A stretch of 5,703 nt of DNA, taken from contig JAUZOB010000219.1 of the NCBI GenBank assembly GCA_030706665.1, positions 1 through 5,703 on the forward strand. The letters run 5' to 3'. The DNA is from Bacteroidota bacterium. GTDB lineage: Bacteria > Bacteroidota > Bacteroidia > Bacteroidales > Prolixibacteraceae. The first letter of the stretch is position 1. Every line of letters begins with the position of its first letter. The notes beneath the pieces are model-generated. The model ran no database searches and was not told the DNA's origin. It worked only from the letters and a program-made list of their open reading frames with translations. Below, piece after piece: positions 4,387 through 5,703 of this stretch. Position numbers and translations under genes: made by a program.

Positions 4387-5703
4387 TTATTCATTATCGG
4401 TCTCAGTCTCAGTTTCAGTTGTGGTATCTCTCATTTTTAAACCATCCTCTGTCATGACCCAATATTTGCCGATCATCTCATTATCCTGGGTATTTGTTAC
4501 ATTTTTGATATCGTAAATGATGTCGATCATGTTATCACTCAGATAAATTGTTTTCCCGACTGGAATTTTAAGAGTCATCTTAAGATTCTGATCGCGCCAC
4601 AGGCAGTTCTTTAACAAGGTAAAGTAATGATTAAACAGTATGGTCGAATCTTTTGAACTATAAGAGTAAATGATGTTTTTCAGATTCTTTCTTGCATCTG
4701 CTTCGCTTTTCCCTTTTGATGTATAATACAGTGTGAGATAAACATTGTTGTTGTCGCTTTTTTCGATGTTTAATTTAGGTTTGCCGGCTAAAAATCTGCC
4801 ATTATCTGTGTTGAGAACTCTCATTCCATTTAGATTTATTTTTAGATTCTCTTCATTTCCTTCATAGGTTTGGTCATTCATGGATAGGTATATTACATTG
4901 GAATTTGTTTGAATCGTTTCATTTTTTGTTTGTCCTATCCTTTCTTTGAAGTTGCCAATTTGACCTATTGTGATGATAAATAGAATAATTATCCCTGCAA
5001 GCCATGTTCCTAAAGCACTTAGCCCGATGAGTAAATTGTTAGCTCTGAATTTGAATAATAATTTAGTTCCAACATAGATCATCATTAAGACCGGGATTCC
5101 AATTGCAAGCAATATGCCTAGCCATGCCCAGAAGGTTTCACCTTTACTGAAAATCACGTTAAACATAGAGGTGAAGTTGAAATGACCGTACCAGTGGGTG
5201 GTATCCTGATATCCGGTAAATGATCCCAAGGATATACCAACTAATGAAATGATCCCTGTGATGATCAGAAGGATCCCGACCACGATTACAAAGATCTTTA
5301 GAAGAAATCCAATCCCAGAGTGGGCAACTTCTCCCAATTGATCCATTTTTTCTCTGCCTTTTGTATAAGCAGCCGAAGAACGAAATTTGTGAAACGTCTC
5401 TTTTACCTCGTTGTATTCATCCTTTATCGATTTCTCAATATTTGATATATTGATGTCTTCACCGCGCATTTCAAGTTTTTGAGCTGTGGTCTTTGCACTG
5501 GGAACAACAACCCATAATAGAAGATAAATGAGTATGACGGTTCCGCCAGAAAAGAAAAACCATGAAGAAGAGAATAGCACAAGCGCTGCCAATACAAGTC
5601 GTAAGATGACAGGATCAATGTTAAAATAGGCACCGAGCCCTCCGCAGACCCCACCGATCATTCGGTGATCAGGATCCCGATAAAGGCGCCGGTTCCGTTT
5701 GTG
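4387..5703 (-). CDS. PspC-domain membrane protein with C-terminal extracytoplasmic domain (5' end outside window)
   Basis: The frame is open to the right edge. The ATG at 5661 is internal, because the 14 codons before it (including RRLYRDPDHR) are the conserved start of the PspC domain. Numbering the 438 visible residues from the edge: the PspC domain is at 3-70, with MIGGVCGGLGAYFNIDP and two hydrophobic segments ending in LLLWVVVP. The linker QKLEMRGE (75-82) is followed by a charged helical region (85-125). Three membrane segments lie near 131-157, 192-213 and 222-246. A mostly beta-like domain (about 250-420) is probably outside the membrane and fits the toast-rack-type C-terminal domain described for PspC relatives. 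The tail is acidic with Thr-Glu repeats. PspC proteins sense or buffer envelope stress. In Bacteroidetes, related genes often sit beside a PadR-type regulator, which would lie to the right. Its partner and signal are unknown here. Confidence 0.9.
   Translation of the reverse strand, partial: HKRNRRLYRDPDHRMIGGVCGGLGAYFNIDPVILRLVLAALVLFSSSWFFFSGGTVILIYLLLWVVVPSAKTTAQKLEMRGEDINISNIEKSIKDEYNEVKETFHKFRSSAAYTKGREKMDQLGEVAHSGIGFLLKIFVIVVGILLIITGIISLVGISLGSFTGYQDTTHWYGHFNFTSMFNVIFSKGETFWAWLGILLAIGIPVLMMIYVGTKLLFKFRANNLLIGLSALGTWLAGIIILFIITIGQIGNFKERIGQTKNETIQTNSNVIYLSMNDQTYEGNEENLKINLNGMRVLNTDNGRFLAGKPKLNIEKSDNNNVYLTLYYTSKGKSEADARKNLKNIIYSYSSKDSTILFNHYFTLLKNCLWRDQNLKMTLKIPVGKTIYLSDNMIDIIYDIKNVTNTQDNEMIGKYWVMTEDGLKMRDTTTETETETDNE
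4399..4419 (-). repeat. Thr-Glu hexanucleotide repeat at the end of the PspC-family gene
   Basis: On the minus strand ACTGAA, ACTGAG, ACTGAG and ACC follow one another and encode TETETET just before the terminal DNE. The imperfect 6-bp repeat keeps the frame and may vary in copy number between strains. Confidence 0.6.

Noticed and set aside
5424..5654. 76-codon minus-strand frame overlapping the PspC domain
   Set aside because: It is an alternative reading frame of the conserved PspC-family coding sequence.

Overview
The window looks like chromosomal DNA from a member of the Bacteroidetes (Bacteroidota). The evidence is moderate GC, start codons preceded by A-rich tracts instead of Shine-Dalgarno sequences, promoter-like octamers of the form TAnnTTTG, and a PspC-domain protein with the QKLEMRGE linker and large C-terminal domain that I associate with this phylum. 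I cannot name the genus.

Layout: (1) Positions 1-3202, minus strand, hold the start of a high-affinity potassium-uptake operon. kdpA, the K+ channel-like subunit, is complete. kdpB, the P-type ATPase subunit, runs off the left edge after 499 residues. The rest of kdpB, kdpC and any kdpDE sensor genes would lie to the left. (2) Positions 3236-3304, minus strand, form a plausible control region for kdpA: three copies of TCTTTATA spaced 11 and 21 bp apart (a KdpE-like direct-repeat operator) upstream of a TAGCTTTG -7 box. (3) Positions 3458-3799, plus strand, are the most unusual part. Two consecutive mini-units each consist of a tiny Met/Cys-rich open reading frame (18 and 38 codons) followed by a strong intrinsic terminator. 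In both, the left arm of the terminator can also pair with a segment at or just after the end of the mini-ORF, which resembles leader-peptide attenuation. (4) Positions 3800-4349 have no convincing gene but hold several hairpins, a nested inverted repeat and a possible gene remnant. (5) Positions 4345-5703, minus strand, hold a PspC-family membrane protein. It is cut at its N terminus by the right edge and is followed by its own terminator.

KdpA and KdpB belong to one ATP-driven K+ pump (KdpFABC) and are spaced as an operon, 11 bp apart. The Met/Cys-rich mini-genes are divergent from kdpA. They could encode metal- or redox-active micropeptides, or they could be sulfur-amino-acid leader peptides. 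The sequence does not decide between these, and no co-directional protein gene lies downstream within the window. The PspC-family gene is convergent with the mini-genes and is probably an independent envelope-stress unit.
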